DNA from: Coprinus comatus | Lineage: Eukaryota > Basidiomycota > Agaricomycetes > Agaricales > Agaricaceae | Direction: 5' to 3' | NCBI GenBank assembly: GCA_034638255.1 | Contig: JAWPGT010000011.1 | Coordinates: 558,001-622,000 of the forward strand | DNA length: 64,000 nt | In this document: positions 46,380 through 58,207 of the stretch, in pieces | How positions within the stretch are numbered: the first letter of the stretch is position 1 | Layout: each line of letters starts with the position of its first letter | Notes under the pieces: model-generated | The model's input: only the letters and a program-made list of their open reading frames with translations | What the model was told of the DNA's origin: nothing | The model's database searches: none | Translations under genes and position numbers: made by a program

Positions 46380-46663
46380 TTACATAATTCCGTGATTGTT
46401 GCACACAAATCCTCGGGCCTTAGGTTCCTTGTCATCCCCACCTCTATACATCTGAAGAGAAGTTACAAAGAAGTCTTTCAAAGCGTGTATGCTTAGATAT
46501 AGAAATTTCGAGATAATGAAAAAAAAAAAGTGATGAATTCTTACCTGATTAATAGTCTCATGCATTTCAAATGCATTCCTCTCTCTTTGTTGAAACTTGT
46601 CATGTGTTCTGTCAAATGGGGAAGATTAAGTTGGCTGATGTTGATAAGTTCTATGCCAGACAT
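46380..46663 (-). CDS. Candidate small spliced gene, 76 aa
   Basis: Two pieces, 46663-46545 and 46491-46380, join in frame across a 53-nt segment with GTAAG donor and AAG acceptor, a typical intron size here. The peptide starts MSGIELINISQLNLPHL and ends MYRGGDDKEPKARGFVC plus five residues. No family was recognised. A plus-strand frame at 46571-46831 overlaps and competes. I regard this as a suggestion only. Confidence 0.25.
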
Positions 46664-46927
46664 CCATCATACCCAAACCTTGAGTACATAGTAGATACAA
46701 AGTATCAAGGGGAGATAGGTAAGTTCCTTGCACAATATATTGGTATTATCTACACAGTAAGATTATCAAGTGTGATCGGTATAAAATTACAAAAGGAAAG
46801 GTCAAATGTTGTTGATATATATCAAGGATGAGGCGATTGGTTGGTCCCACACAAGTCCCACATGAAAGGTGATTCGAAACAACAATATTCTTGTTCCACT
46901 TGGGTATCGACTGTTGTTCCACCCAAA

Positions 46928-48210
46928 TTAGAGATCAAGTCCAAGGCCCCTAGGAGCAAGGAAAGTTTCTGATGGTGTTTCTGGTTCTATTACTCTTTTC
47001 TTCCCTTTCCCCTTGTAATGCTTCCCTTTGCTGGTTGGAACCCTAATGGTAGGTGTAACTGGCTGTTGGCTTCGAATCTCTTCCCATTGTACCTTGTGGA
47101 GTGCATAAACGACTATTTCTGGTGGAAAGTCCTTAATTTCATCCGAAATGACAGAGAAGTTTCTACCAAAAAAAAAAAAAAAAAAAAAGACTAGATGTTA
47201 GTTTTCAATTAATTTCCATTTTAAACACACAAAGTTCCCAATTGCGGCTTTCATTTCTATGTAGAATGATGAAAGACTCACAGATTGAGCAAAGCATTCT
47301 GAATAACTTCGACCCATCGATCATTACTAGCTGCCAAGGTAACCTGTAATCGACTAGGAAATTGATCGACTGAACCCAATGATTCTTCAAGTTCTATAAG
47401 TAATCGTATGATTGCTTCCATCGTGTTTTCGTCCTCGTTTCCTAGAAGGATGTCGTAATAATGGAGTAGGTAGCTATGTAAATTGCTGTCAGGTCCGAAG
47501 CCAGCCAATAAGACTCCAATATCCCATGGTACATCCCTGCAATACTTATGTTGACGTTCGGCGTAGATAGAAGAGGGGAGAGCGAAACCAAGGCCGACTA
47601 TACGTTTCTCCACAAATTCATATTCGATAAGTGCGTTAATGACTCTGTCATGGACTTGTTCGTCGTATTCAGCATCCTCTGGATCCGATTCGTCTGGGAG
47701 AAGTTCTATTGTTTTCGAAGTAGGACTTGGAGGCACAAGTTGAAGACCAAAGCCGAAATCATTCAGTGGTTCGATGTTGCCTGACAAGCCTGAAGAAGAA
47801 GAAGAAGAAGTGGAAGAGCTGGAGGAATCTGGATTAGGGGTAAAGGCGGGTAGTTTCTTGGCAGGTCTGGGTGTGGCAAGTGGATCATCATCAATCGGTA
47901 TAGGACTCAGAGGTCGGATGAGATTAGGCTCTCCGAAACTGAGCAAATCTGCGTCAAACAAGTCCACTTCAGTCTTGGAGGACTCGGGCTTAGGCAATTC
48001 CTTGAGGATGTTAAGATAAACGAATGAGATTGCGTTATATCTTTCGACAAATTCGAAGAGGTTTGTTGTCTCTCGCGTTTGAAGCTCTGGATATATAACG
48101 ATCATCGTTTGAAAGGTGGTTTGCAGATTCTCTCTCTGAACTTGGGTAAGAGAACTCCGCAGCTCTCTTGTCCACTTCTCGACCGAAATTCTGAATATGT
48201 ACCCCGACAT
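46928..48210 (-). CDS. Hypothetical protein, 387 aa
   Basis: Not recognised. Two exons, 48210-47282 and 47162-46928, join in phase 2 across a 119-nt intron that contains a 21-base poly(T) tract just before its acceptor. The N-terminal 100 residues look helical (EKWTRELRSSLTQVQRENLQ; FEFVERYNAISFVYLNIL). A Ser-rich linker with Pro-rich motifs follows, then a second helical region (HDRVINALIEYEFVEKRIVG; LLHYYDILLGNEDENTMEAI), and a basic tail (GKHYKGKGKKR). Codon usage and the spliced structure support a real gene. The Ser run is coded by TCC/TCT repeats. It could be a lineage-specific protein. Confidence 0.65.
47168..47188 (+). repeat. 21-base poly(A) tract within an intron
   Basis: A homopolymer of A on the plus strand, so T on the coding strand. 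It serves as an extreme polypyrimidine tract directly upstream of the TAG acceptor of the hypothetical gene's intron. Length is likely variable and prone to sequencing error. Confidence 0.8.
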
Positions 48211-50057
48211 TAGAGCAGAGAGAAAGTCGAGGAATGATGATGGTTGGGCGCCTGGGACTGAGAAGTAAACGTTTGAATGTCTAAATCTTGGATTTATAGG
48301 CTACTAGCTAGTAGTAAAGGTTGTTGTATTATTGCTGTTTGGGATTGGGCGTTGACAGGGTAGTTTTTTTGGATCAGAGTAGTGTGGGTAGTAATTGTAG
48401 TTGGTGTTGTGTAGTAATCGCCACGCGTATTTATATCTTATGATAATCCTTGGGCGTCTATCTCTCTAGTAGACAAAGAGATTACTATAATAGTATTCTT
48501 TCAACTCAGTTTAGACAAAAAGACCTAAGAGGAAATCACCGTAAAACAATTATGAAATCAAAATCATGGACAATACTCACGTTAGAACAAATTGCCGTGG
48601 ATCATAATGTTGAGAAGTGTGGCGAATTTCGTCTAGTAGTTGGGGAGTAACTATTTACTAGCTTGGAAAAGGCTATGCGTCAAGCACCCGTACTAACCCC
48701 AAAGCAGTGAGAAGCAAGATTCCATCACAAGTATCCGGTGCCATATTGATATAGGAAGATCGACGAGAAGTATAGATGGCGAGAATGGCTGTGACTCATG
48801 TGACCCTTAACCAATGCAGAACTCGGAAACTTCAGGTCCATCGAACGCTCATGACTACCAGCCAATATCAAGGTTCCCTTTTTTTGTCTTTGATATAATT
48901 TATGAAGCTCAAGATACAAAGTTTCGGGGTCAGTGTCATTGTGGTAAATATGTCTCGGAGAGTTGAAACTATCATAAACCTCCACCTACCACTCTAGAAA
49001 CACCACACACTGTAATACTTTTGAAGCTACACAGCTGTCCCGTTGAGACTTAGCAAACAACACTCAACTTGAAGCTCATCACTTATTATCACGGACTCAG
49101 GCATACTACACAACTAGTAGCTAGGATAGCATGCATTCATTGAGATACCCGAGGTGTATGTTGTTTATTGTGTTGTGTACTGCAGCAATAACAAGTCATA
49201 CAACCTTCACCTAGTACAGTAAAGTATAACAATCATTACCGCTCCTCCAGAACCCTGCTGACGTTACCTAGTAAATTGCAACGATGAAAATTGCCGAAAC
49301 GTTACACAAAGTATCCAACAACCCCCCCAACAACATGCTGTTGTCGTGGTTTAAGGACCCTCATTGTGAATTCTCAATTATCGATTCTCTATTTTGAATC
49401 CAGAATTATTTCGTTTTCCGTCGAGTTCCAGCAACATGGAATGGGATTACTTCTGAAAATTAATACGCGGTGCTCAACTTCTACGAAGTCCCATTCCATC
49501 CACCGAAGGTACCCTCAAATGATACTTTAGTCAAATTGCCCGAGATTAATTATGACCTATTATTGTTGATTTAATGTAGGCAGAAGTAGCCCCTAGGTGT
49601 ATCATCTCAGTACGGCCCGAATTTGGTTTCTTTTTTCTACTAAATATTAAGTTGGTTAATTAATTGAACTAGCATACCATAACGCAAGTGATAGACATAT
49701 TACACTTCGTGCACACGTGTTCACCGTTAGATAATGACCATTCCACTGCCACACATTTTGCTATTGGCAGCATTCATTTATTAATGTCGCTTGTCAAAGG
49801 GTTGCAGCCACTAGCATATTTGTCGCTTAAACGAGTATTTCGGGTCAATGTACTCATGGAATACACGAGGCAGCGAAAACATCCATGGTAAATACTATTT
49901 GAAAGTTCTGCAGCTATTTCTGGGAGTTGCATGGTTTTTGGGGTAAAAATACACTACGATTGTGAAATACATTGCAAATGCTAGTTTGAATTGCGCCGCG
50001 TCCACCGCACACCGAAAATTTTGTGTTCACATTACAAAGATGATACAAGAGCTGATT
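48211..50057. other. 1.8-kb intergenic region
   Basis: Includes the promoter of the hypothetical gene and the 3' end of the acetyltransferase gene. A minus frame at 48725-48985 has protein-like content but no ATG or clear upstream exon. Nothing else was seen. Confidence 0.4.
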
Positions 50058-51604
50058 TCAAAACCTGAGTTCGCCATCGTCATCCTCCATCATGTCCCAC
50101 TGCGAACTGCTAGAACCCGTAGAATACCCCTCCTCGATCTCAGAATCAGGTGGGAGACTGATAACTGACCCAGCTTTTGAGATCCGGGACCTTGGAATGT
50201 CCCAGGACATGGCATTTATGCCGGAATCAATGGATGAATCTGATGGTTCTGAATGATGATTGGCATTACCGGAAATATGGTCTTGATTTATTTGATTAGA
50301 TTCGTTGGTGTCATGGACTTGTTTATCGATAGGGCCGCCCACCCGAGATGTAGTTTCGAGATTTTTCGAATCCTGATTATCTGCGACTCCATCCGGGGTG
50401 AAATCATTGTCAATACGAGAGTCCTCTGGCTCTGGAGTATCACGGTCTCCCTCGTATTCAGAGCCTGAAGTATCCCACATATAATACGTTCCTTTGATAT
50501 CGGAGTTTTGATCTTTCTTCTTCGGTCTATTTTCTTCTTTTTCATTTTGTCCTTGGTCCATCTCCGCATCCGTCTCAACCTCCGACGTCTCCACGTAGGG
50601 AGTAGCTACTCCGCGAACAGTCTCCATGCTCGAACTCCTCTTTGGCCTTCGCTGATCCCAGCGAATGAACTCCTCCCGCTCACGACTTTGGCGACCAAAC
50701 ATTGCATCCCAAAGGACAGTACTTTGAGAAGAAGTAGGATCGACTTCCTTTTCCTTAAAGAACATAAACCAATCAGTCGTGACCATAGCTAATGTGGTGA
50801 TATCCTTCCATTCTCCCAAGAGAGAATCGTAATAAGCATGTCGCCTCGTTCCTTCGTGCGAGAATCCCCTATCAAACGGGGAACAAGAATCATTATAGTG
50901 CATCTTTTTAACAGCATTTTCGAATCAAAGGGACTAAGCACGTACAGGCGTGTAAACAATGTCAATGCTTTACTGTTTTTGTGACTGTCGATCAACTGTA
51001 CTTGAACACGGTGCACATCAGTGCGATGGAATGTAAGATCGAGAGCGAGGCGTAGCGCCTGAGTGGCAACTCCTTGACCAACCCAGTTGTTATGCAGCAT
51101 AATTCCCAGGTTGTATTCCTGAAAATGTATAGAATCTGGGTATGCGGAAGAAGGAACGAGGTAGATAAACCCTGCAACGTTTTCGAACCCGTTGTGTGGT
51201 TCTGAAATTAAATCTTGTGTATTTTCAGTGGGAGAAAGAGGACTCGAAAAGGACAAGCCTAAACTGTTGGGCTTGGGACTCCAATCATGGGGTAGCTTAT
51301 CTTGCGATTTTTTACTTGCTTGGATTACCCAGAACAAGGTGCAATCTTGGGCGAAGGATATGAGATCTAAAGCTAGGTTGGCTGTTTCAACAGTTGAGAG
51401 TTGGGAGTCTTCAAACAATCTTTCCAAGAAGTCAATGTGCTCGTCGTGACCCTCGAGCCCATAGGTTAGAGAGACATTGAGGGTGTTCGGATACATCATG
51501 GGAGGAAAGGTGTTGGAAGAAGATCTTTTAGCCCATGAGCTCTTAATACTTGGGAACAATGATTGATGATGGCACAGAGGAGATAAAGTAAACATGCTGT
51601 TCAT
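50058..51604 (-). CDS. GNAT-family N-acetyltransferase with long acidic C-terminal tail
   Basis: Predicted 489-aa protein from exons 51604-50946 and 50868-50058, joined in phase 2 across a 77-nt intron. The acetyltransferase fold lies at about residues 95-250. Clear RimJ/RimL-type features are LGIMLHNNWVGQGVATQAL (acetyl-CoA loop Gln/Gly-x-Gly/Ala), HRVQVQLIDSHKNSKAL and LFTRLGFSHEGTRRHAYY. The acceptor substrate is not evident. After residue 255 the protein changes character: a disordered, Asp/Glu/Ser-rich stretch of more than 200 residues (WDTSGSEYEGDRDTPEPED and similar) ending in MMEDDDGELRF. Such a tail is unusual for a small GNAT enzyme and suggests a binding or regulatory role. The splice point falls inside the conserved RLGF motif, which supports the gene model. 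Confidence 0.85.
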
Positions 51605-52044
51605 TGGGAATCTGCACGAGATACAGATACAGTTCGGGTCCTACCATAATAGAAAGCCGTTAAGCCAGAATGGGGTAATTTATAGATTGAGAATTGAAAT
51701 CACCATTAACGATCGAGCGCTCCGCAGTAAATTTGTTTATGCAAGCATGTCCTTTTTATGTCAGATGAATGGAGTGTATCCTAGCGTATCCGCTGGGGTG
51801 AGTTTGAAGCTTCAAGTTTAATTTGACAGCGGAAGTGTCTCGCTTCTGATTACCGATTGAGATATCCAGAGCTTACACGTATCTAGGGCTCAAGTGCTCA
51901 CTTTGAGACAAGAAAGGAAACGAGGTGTGTATCATAAACCGGAATCATAAACCATGGGTGAATTTCGAGGCATGCATAATCATATTCGATGTATGTATGA
52001 TGAGATAATACAGCGGACGCAACACAGAAATGATGTGAAAACGA
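51605..52044. other. Intergenic gap between GNAT gene and eL42
   Basis: Both flanking genes are on the minus strand, so the region holds the eL42 3' end and the GNAT promoter. No other feature was found. Confidence 0.45.
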
Positions 52045-52690
<646 letters not shown>

Positions 52691-53155
52691 TTTGCTGGCG
52701 ACGACGACGACGAGGGTCTTTGACTGTGTATACCACCCTAATCGAGCGCCAGATTCGGTAATCGCCGGCCTTGGTTCTGTACAGTTCTTTTCTAAAATTT
52801 CTCACGCCGTTCAACATTTTTTTCTGCCTTATAGCTTGAGCCTTGCACGCTGATGAGACCAAGTTCGAATTTGCTTGAGATATTTTGAAAATAGCCTTGC
52901 ATACCCCCACTTGAAACCGACCGTTCCAGCATCGTTCTGCATAAACACATTACATTGGTGTGATGGTCTCGAATCATCTGCCTTTCATGAATCAATGGTT
53001 AGAACCATCCTCTAACGCATCGGAGACACCTAGGACTCGGGATTATTTTACACTTGAGAGGGCATTCTATATTTAGACACGCCTTGTTTGCACTTGTCGC
53101 TATGATCCAAGACCTGATCTAATTTTGGCCCATGTACTATACTTGTATTTATACC
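52691..53155. promoter_or_regulatory. Divergent promoter region of eL42 and SWC5
   Basis: The 465 bp between two divergent start codons must contain both promoters. A CGACGACGACGACGA repeat occurs at about 52701-52715 just upstream of the eL42 start. No TATA box is obvious. Confidence 0.45.
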
Positions 53156-54040
53156 ATGATGCCCAGTACCCATTCACTTTCAGATTCAGAAGATGACGGG
53201 GAATATATACCTCCAACTGGACAGGGTCAGTCTTGAAAGTGACTTGAGAACTAAACACGTTGGCTAATACTTACCAGAGGCCAGTTCGGACAGTGAAACG
53301 GAAGACCAACAGGACAAGTCACCTGAACTAAGCCCTGAAGATGCGCAAGAAAAGGAAAAGTAAGTAATACGCCTCGAAAGGCTATTAGTCAATTCTAAGA
53401 GCATTATGCAGGGCTAGAAACGACTTGTGGGCCAGCTTCCAGGCTTCAGTGACTTCAAATACAAGTGAAAAACCAGAGAAAGTCAAAGAACAGAAGATGA
53501 TTAAGGTTCTGAAACGATACTTGTTCGCTGGAGAGTATATCACGTACGTTCTTCTCATGTAGCGAACATACTTTCATTGCTCAAAATAGCATTAGAGAGG
53601 TTGCGGAAGTACCGGAAGATTCACCAGAAGCAAAGAAATGGCCAATATACGAAGGCGCTTCGAGTACAACTACTTCCCTTCCCACAGATACAAATAATCA
53701 AAAGGACAACACCATGGATTCAACCTCCCCTAGTATTCCGGCATCTGGTAGTGCAACTATAATTCTTCCATCTGGGAAAAAACCCGGGCCACGGAAAAGG
53801 AAGACGTTACTGGGACCTGTACCAGCAACGTCTTCTCAGAAAGCGAAGAAGTTGACAACACTAGATAAATCCTTAATGGACTGGAAATCCCACACTCAAG
53901 ATTCCGTGCTAAAGGATGAGCTCGAAGCGAACAGAAAGAGTGGTGGATACCTCGAGAAAGTGGAATTTCTTCAAAGAGTGGAAGATAGAAAAGAGGATAA
54001 TCTAGAGTCACTAAAGAGTAGAAAACGGCGTAAGCTGTGA
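53156..54040 (+). CDS. SWC5: SWR1-complex subunit SWC5 / BCNT (CFDP1) protein
   Basis: Predicted 244-aa nuclear protein. Family members are part of the SWR1/SRCAP remodeller that exchanges H2A for H2A.Z. Exons are 53156-53225, 53278-53359, 53412-53543 and 53590-54040. The N-terminus is acidic (SDSEDDGEYIPP), as expected for histone contact. The C-terminus holds the diagnostic BCNT-C domain at about residues 170-235: LDKSLMDWKSH, LKDELEANRKSGGYLEKVEF, LQRVEDRKEDN. Two ATGs lie in tandem at the start (ATGATG); I use the first. The middle is Ser/Thr/Pro-rich with Lys-Arg patches resembling nuclear localisation signals. Confidence 0.9.
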
Positions 54041-54382
54041 GAAGGAACGGCTTTCGTGACCACCCGCTCACGGATTGACTTGGAACCCCGATATATAATC
54101 TCGCAAGGTAATACATATGCCCATTATCGATTCTGGCAATGATCCCAGAACAATCGCGCCGCCGAACTGTTATCATGACCAACGTTGATTTGTTGTAACA
54201 AACATCTGTCTCCGAACGTCATCGAGTGGTAGAAGTTGCATCCAATGATTTCAATCCAATAAAGCATGTATGGCCAGAATATGTCGGCCATCATTTAATG
54301 AATGAGAGACTGATATTCAGTGATATTGAATCGGCACTCGCTCTCCCAAAACTTGAAAGAAAATCCGTTGGAGATACATACA

Positions 54383-54392
54383 TATAAAAAAA
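54383..54392 (-). terminator. Pol III terminator of tRNA-Asp
   Basis: A run of seven T on the coding strand begins a few bases after the tRNA 3' end. Confidence 0.8.
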
Positions 54393-54395
54393 GAA

Positions 54396-54467
54396 CTCTC
54401 TGTCGGGGAGTCGAACCCCGCTTTCGCGCGTGACAGGCGCGTGTACTAACCGATATACTAACAGAGA
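54396..54467 (-). tRNA. tRNA-Asp (anticodon GTC)
   Basis: A complete 72-nt cloverleaf. The acceptor stem is TCTCTGT paired with ACAGAGA, with a G discriminator. The D arm contains GGTTAGTA, the anticodon stem CGCGC/GCGCG encloses CTGTCAC (anticodon GTC), and the T arm is GGGG-TTCGACTC-CCC. There is no intron. The coding strand continues into a T run (CTTTTTTT), a normal RNA polymerase III terminator. Confidence 0.97.
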
Positions 54468-55431
54468 ACTTGTATATGATGACGAATTTCGTTTGGTGAT
54501 TCTTCTATACAAATTGATGACTTTCGCTACAGACAAGGCCACAAATCTCTCCTCTGTTTCTTTTCATGCATGCCCGCGTCATCAAGGATGTCAAACATCT
54601 AGCTTTTGTTACTACTGGATTTTTTGCACTATGTCGCTCTTCAATCAATTGGTTCCCAGGCAGTAAATTACAATTACGGCGAAATCCTATTAGCGTAGAG
54701 TGTACGAAGATGGTATTGCAAGGTATTACATTTGTTCCTGCAATTACAACTTCTGGATTCACAGTTGAACTAAATTCCGAGTGTACAGTATACAATCAGG
54801 TGTACGTAAGATTCAGTACTTCCTGGGGAATGTACATAGTGTTATACGCAGCCGGAATCGTGGTCATACCACAGCACATACCTACACCCCGAAGGAAGTC
54901 GGGCTTCGAACGGCCAAGGCTCCAAGGTTGCTCCAAAGAATCCATAATTAATCATGAGAAGGTGTGATGATGTTGAAGAAAGATTTCAAGAACAAGGAAT
55001 ACGGGTTAAAGCCTCTACAGATACTCTTCTCCTGTATGTTCACGAAGCTATATTTGTATTCAAGCCCTTGGATCCGACACATTGGTGCAATGTCACCTGG
55101 CCTTGGGTCAATCATAAGTAGTTGGTGGGTGGAAAGCGGCTCGAATATGTTGATTCATTGGGGTTGGGGATCAGCGAAGCCATGAGATTGAATCTAACTC
55201 TAAACTCGAGGCCTTGGCTTGTACGGATCACCGCTGGTCGCCGATCAAGCAAAAAATCTTACGAACTATGGATGCATCCCAGCCGCAAACCGAGACTTAA
55301 CTATGTAATGTCCGTGAATCCTGGCACCTCAATTATTAACAATCATCATTTATCAGATACTTGTTCTACCATATAAGATGCAATGAGCTTACCTTCAGAA
55401 ATTGACACAATCCATAAGACCCCTGAACACA
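54468..55431. other. Intergenic region downstream of the tRNA locus
   Basis: A 133-codon plus-strand frame at 54566-54967 begins at an ATG but shows no family pattern and is probably chance. The rest is the upstream region of the first NmrA-like gene. Confidence 0.4.
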
Positions 55432-56444
55432 ATGGCAACCATTCTACTTACAGGTGGAACCGGGAAAACCAACATCCCCCTTGCTCGTCTGTTCTCGACT
55501 ACTTCTGATCAGGCTATTCTTCTCTCCCGCAGCGGTATAGTCCCAAAGGCAATTTTTGCCGAATCTGGGCCTAACTCTGTCAACAATATCTATGGCGTTC
55601 AATTTGACTGGTTCGACCGTTCAACTTGGGATGCGCCTTTCAAGTTCACTGAAGCACATACCTTCGCACCAATTGACCGGGTTTTCCTCGTCGGACCCGT
55701 GGTGCCGGATTATACGTTCATGAATGATTATATTGACTTCGCAAGGGGAAAGGGGGTGAAACGCTTTGTACTGTTGAGTGCGTCTCATACCGGGAGTGGC
55801 GATATTGGTATGGGTCAGACACACAAGTACTTGGAAGAGCTTCCAGCTGGATCTGTAGAGTATGTGATTTTAAGACCTACATGGTTCACGGGTACGTCAC
55901 TTCATATTCAAAACATTGTGGTACATCACACTGACGCCCTCGAAGAAAATTTTGGAGAAATCGAATTCTTTGCAGGGATGATTCGCGATGAAAATAAGAT
56001 TTACTCTATTTCCGAAGATGGCAAGGTTCCATACGTTTCCACACAGGATATTGCAGAAGCTGCATACAAGTCATTAATGGACGAGTCAATAACCAATGGC
56101 GATCTCTACATTTATGGTCCCGAATTGCTGAACTACGACGAGGTAAATATGACCGCTTACGTTTGTACTTTCCGTTCAGAACAATCTTCTATTAGGTTGC
56201 GGTTCTTTTCTCTTCTATCCTTGGACGGAAGATACCACATGTCCGTATGGAAAAGGAGGAGTACTCTCAACGTTGTGAACGTCTTGGCCACTCAATGCTT
56301 GCTGGTCCTCAATTGAAGATTGCTCAAGGTTCTGAAGAGGCTATAATTGGGTGCGAGAACGCGGTGATGGGAAAGGTAACATTAAAAGAGTATATTGAGA
56401 AGAACAAAGATATATGGGTGAAGGTCAGCGGACGAGTTGATTGA
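55432..56444 (+). CDS. NmrA-like NAD(P)-binding reductase, copy 1
   Basis: Predicted 301-aa short-chain-type Rossmann protein of the NmrA/ergot-alkaloid-reductase (EasG-like) group. Exons are 55432-55891, 55946-56142 and 56196-56444. Signs are ILLTGGTGKTNIPLARL at the N-terminus (nucleotide-binding loop), APIDRVFLVGP, FVLLSASHTG, VILRPTWF and the C-terminal SEEAIIGCENAVMGKVT. The 54-nt first intron is a multiple of three with no stop, so an unspliced reading also stays open. Splicing gives RPTWFTENFGE, which matches the family pattern and the intron position in the next gene. A tandem paralogue begins 574 bp downstream. The substrate is unknown. Confidence 0.85.
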
Positions 56445-57018
56445 TTATTCGGATTAGTGGTATGGTAGCGTCTGGGAATTATAACAATCTTCGTGTTTGT
56501 TCGTCCTTATGTACCATGTACTAATAAATCCATCAGAAGGAACATTACCACAGGGGTCAATATAAGCAAAGTTGGTTTTCATCTTGTTTAGCTTCGGGAT
56601 CACTTGTCCTTACTTATTATAGCCGATTATAAGTGGCCCTTTCTTTAGATGGAGTGTAAGCCTGACACAACTAGAAAATTCTTTATACCCGCAATTTGGT
56701 ACCGACTAACTATGAATTTGTGCTTGTATTCTTGTGTCCTATAAATAGCGGCCAAGGACAACCCAAGCCAAGTTGATGAAATGCGGGGTACATAAGTAAC
56801 ACCTGAAATGGGGTGCGGTAATGAATGATGACATACATACATAACCATATGACCGTGAATGATTGACACATGCCGGTATCTTGGCGGTTCCATCATGTAA
56901 TAAAAAATGTACTTAAGTACTTAACCATGCATGCTATGTACAGTATACACTTCTCGCTAACTACTCTTACATCTAACTCCAAAAAATTTCCTAACTTTCA
57001 AGAAGTTTAAGGAGAAAA
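56445..57018. other. Gap between tandem NmrA-like genes
   Basis: Holds the 3' end of copy 1 and the promoter of copy 2. No separate feature was recognised. Confidence 0.45.
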
Positions 57019-58117
57019 ATGACGATACTTGTCATAGGTGGTACTGGGAAACTTGGTTTTGCAGTCGCAAAAGCCCTTCAATCCTCTTACGACCAATCAG
57101 TGCTCATCACCTCCCGTCGAGCAAAATTGATCAACTCTTCACCAAGTTCACCTTACAAAAACTTTCATGTCGTCCACTTCAATTGGTATGACAAGTCTAC
57201 ATTCAAGAATCCTTTTGAATATGCCTATCAACATCGACCTCAGCATTCCAACTTTTCTCCGACCTCAACCCATGCGCATGAATACATTAGTCGTATGGGC
57301 CCTATAGATCGAGTGTTCCTGATCGCTCCAATATCGGTTAATATGTTAGAACATATGAAACCATTCATTGAGCTAGCAATCAGAGAGGGTGTCCAAAGAA
57401 TTGTATTCGTTAGTGCTACACCTGCGAGAAAAGGGGATCCTGGACCAGGAAAAGTACATGAATATATTGCGAATAGAGGTATTGATTGGTGTGTCTTACG
57501 ACCAAGCTGGTACATGGGTGCGTTCAAGGCGTTTAATTCAAACCATCTCGGTCAATTAACTGATTGAAATCTGAAATGTAGAGACATTTGCAACAAACTA
57601 CTTACTTGCTATCCGTGACCACGACACAATACCGAGCATCGCTCAAAATGGGGCGGTACCCTTTATTTCGATCAGTGATATTGTTAAACCGGCATGCGCT
57701 GCCCTCATGGATAAGCGAAGTCCTAACAAGGAGCATAAGATCGTCGGACCTGACCTCTTGACATATGATCAGGTAGCGCCAAGCTACTTTCTTTCGTCTG
57801 AATGTGTCTGACTTTTCTTTGATTGTATTTCCTAGGCCGCAAACATATTCTCGCATGTTCTAGGCCGGCCGATCAAACATAAACGAATGAGTCCTCAAGA
57901 TCACGCGATGCTGTACCAAAAAGCGGGGATGGGGAAGGAAGATGCAGAGTTACTAACTCGGTATGAATGTGACGTTGCCCTTGGAGTTGATGAGGCTATT
58001 TGGGAAGAGGAAGATAAGATTGTCGGAAAGAAGTGTTTGGGAGAATTTGTGAGGACTCATAGGAAACTTTGGGAGAGGCTAAAGGAGCCTGGTCATAGCA
58101 CAGTACCGATTAATTGA
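57019..58117 (+). CDS. NmrA-like NAD(P)-binding reductase, copy 2
   Basis: Predicted 323-aa paralogue of the upstream gene. Exons are 57019-57517, 57582-57772 and 57836-58117. Both introns sit at the same codon positions and phases as in copy 1: after the RPSWYM Met codon in phase 1, and after the TYDQ codon in phase 0. Motifs are ILVIGGTGKLGFAVAKAL, GPIDRVFLIAP, IVFVSATPARKGDPGPGK and WCVLRPSWYMETFATNYL. It has an extra segment of about 17 residues (QHRPQHSNFSPTSTHA) before the GPIDRVFL motif. The next gene, a questin-oxidase-like enzyme, converges with only 90 bp between stop codons. Confidence 0.87.
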
Positions 58118-58207
58118 GTCCAGAGTGTTTATGAGTAGAGCGTTGCTGGATTGCATAGTATGAGTACTGCACAATATCCTATTTGTATAAAAAGAACTTT
58201 GCGTTTA

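Noticed and set aside
46571..46831. Plus-strand frame with Cys/His residues suggestive of a retroelement remnant
   Set aside because: No integrase, reverse transcriptase or terminal-repeat signal could be found nearby.
48725..48985. Minus-strand frame with protein-like composition
   Set aside because: No ATG in frame and no convincing splice acceptor leading into it.
54566..54967. 133-codon plus-strand ORF beside the tRNA
   Set aside because: It starts at an ATG but shows no domain pattern and no intron support.
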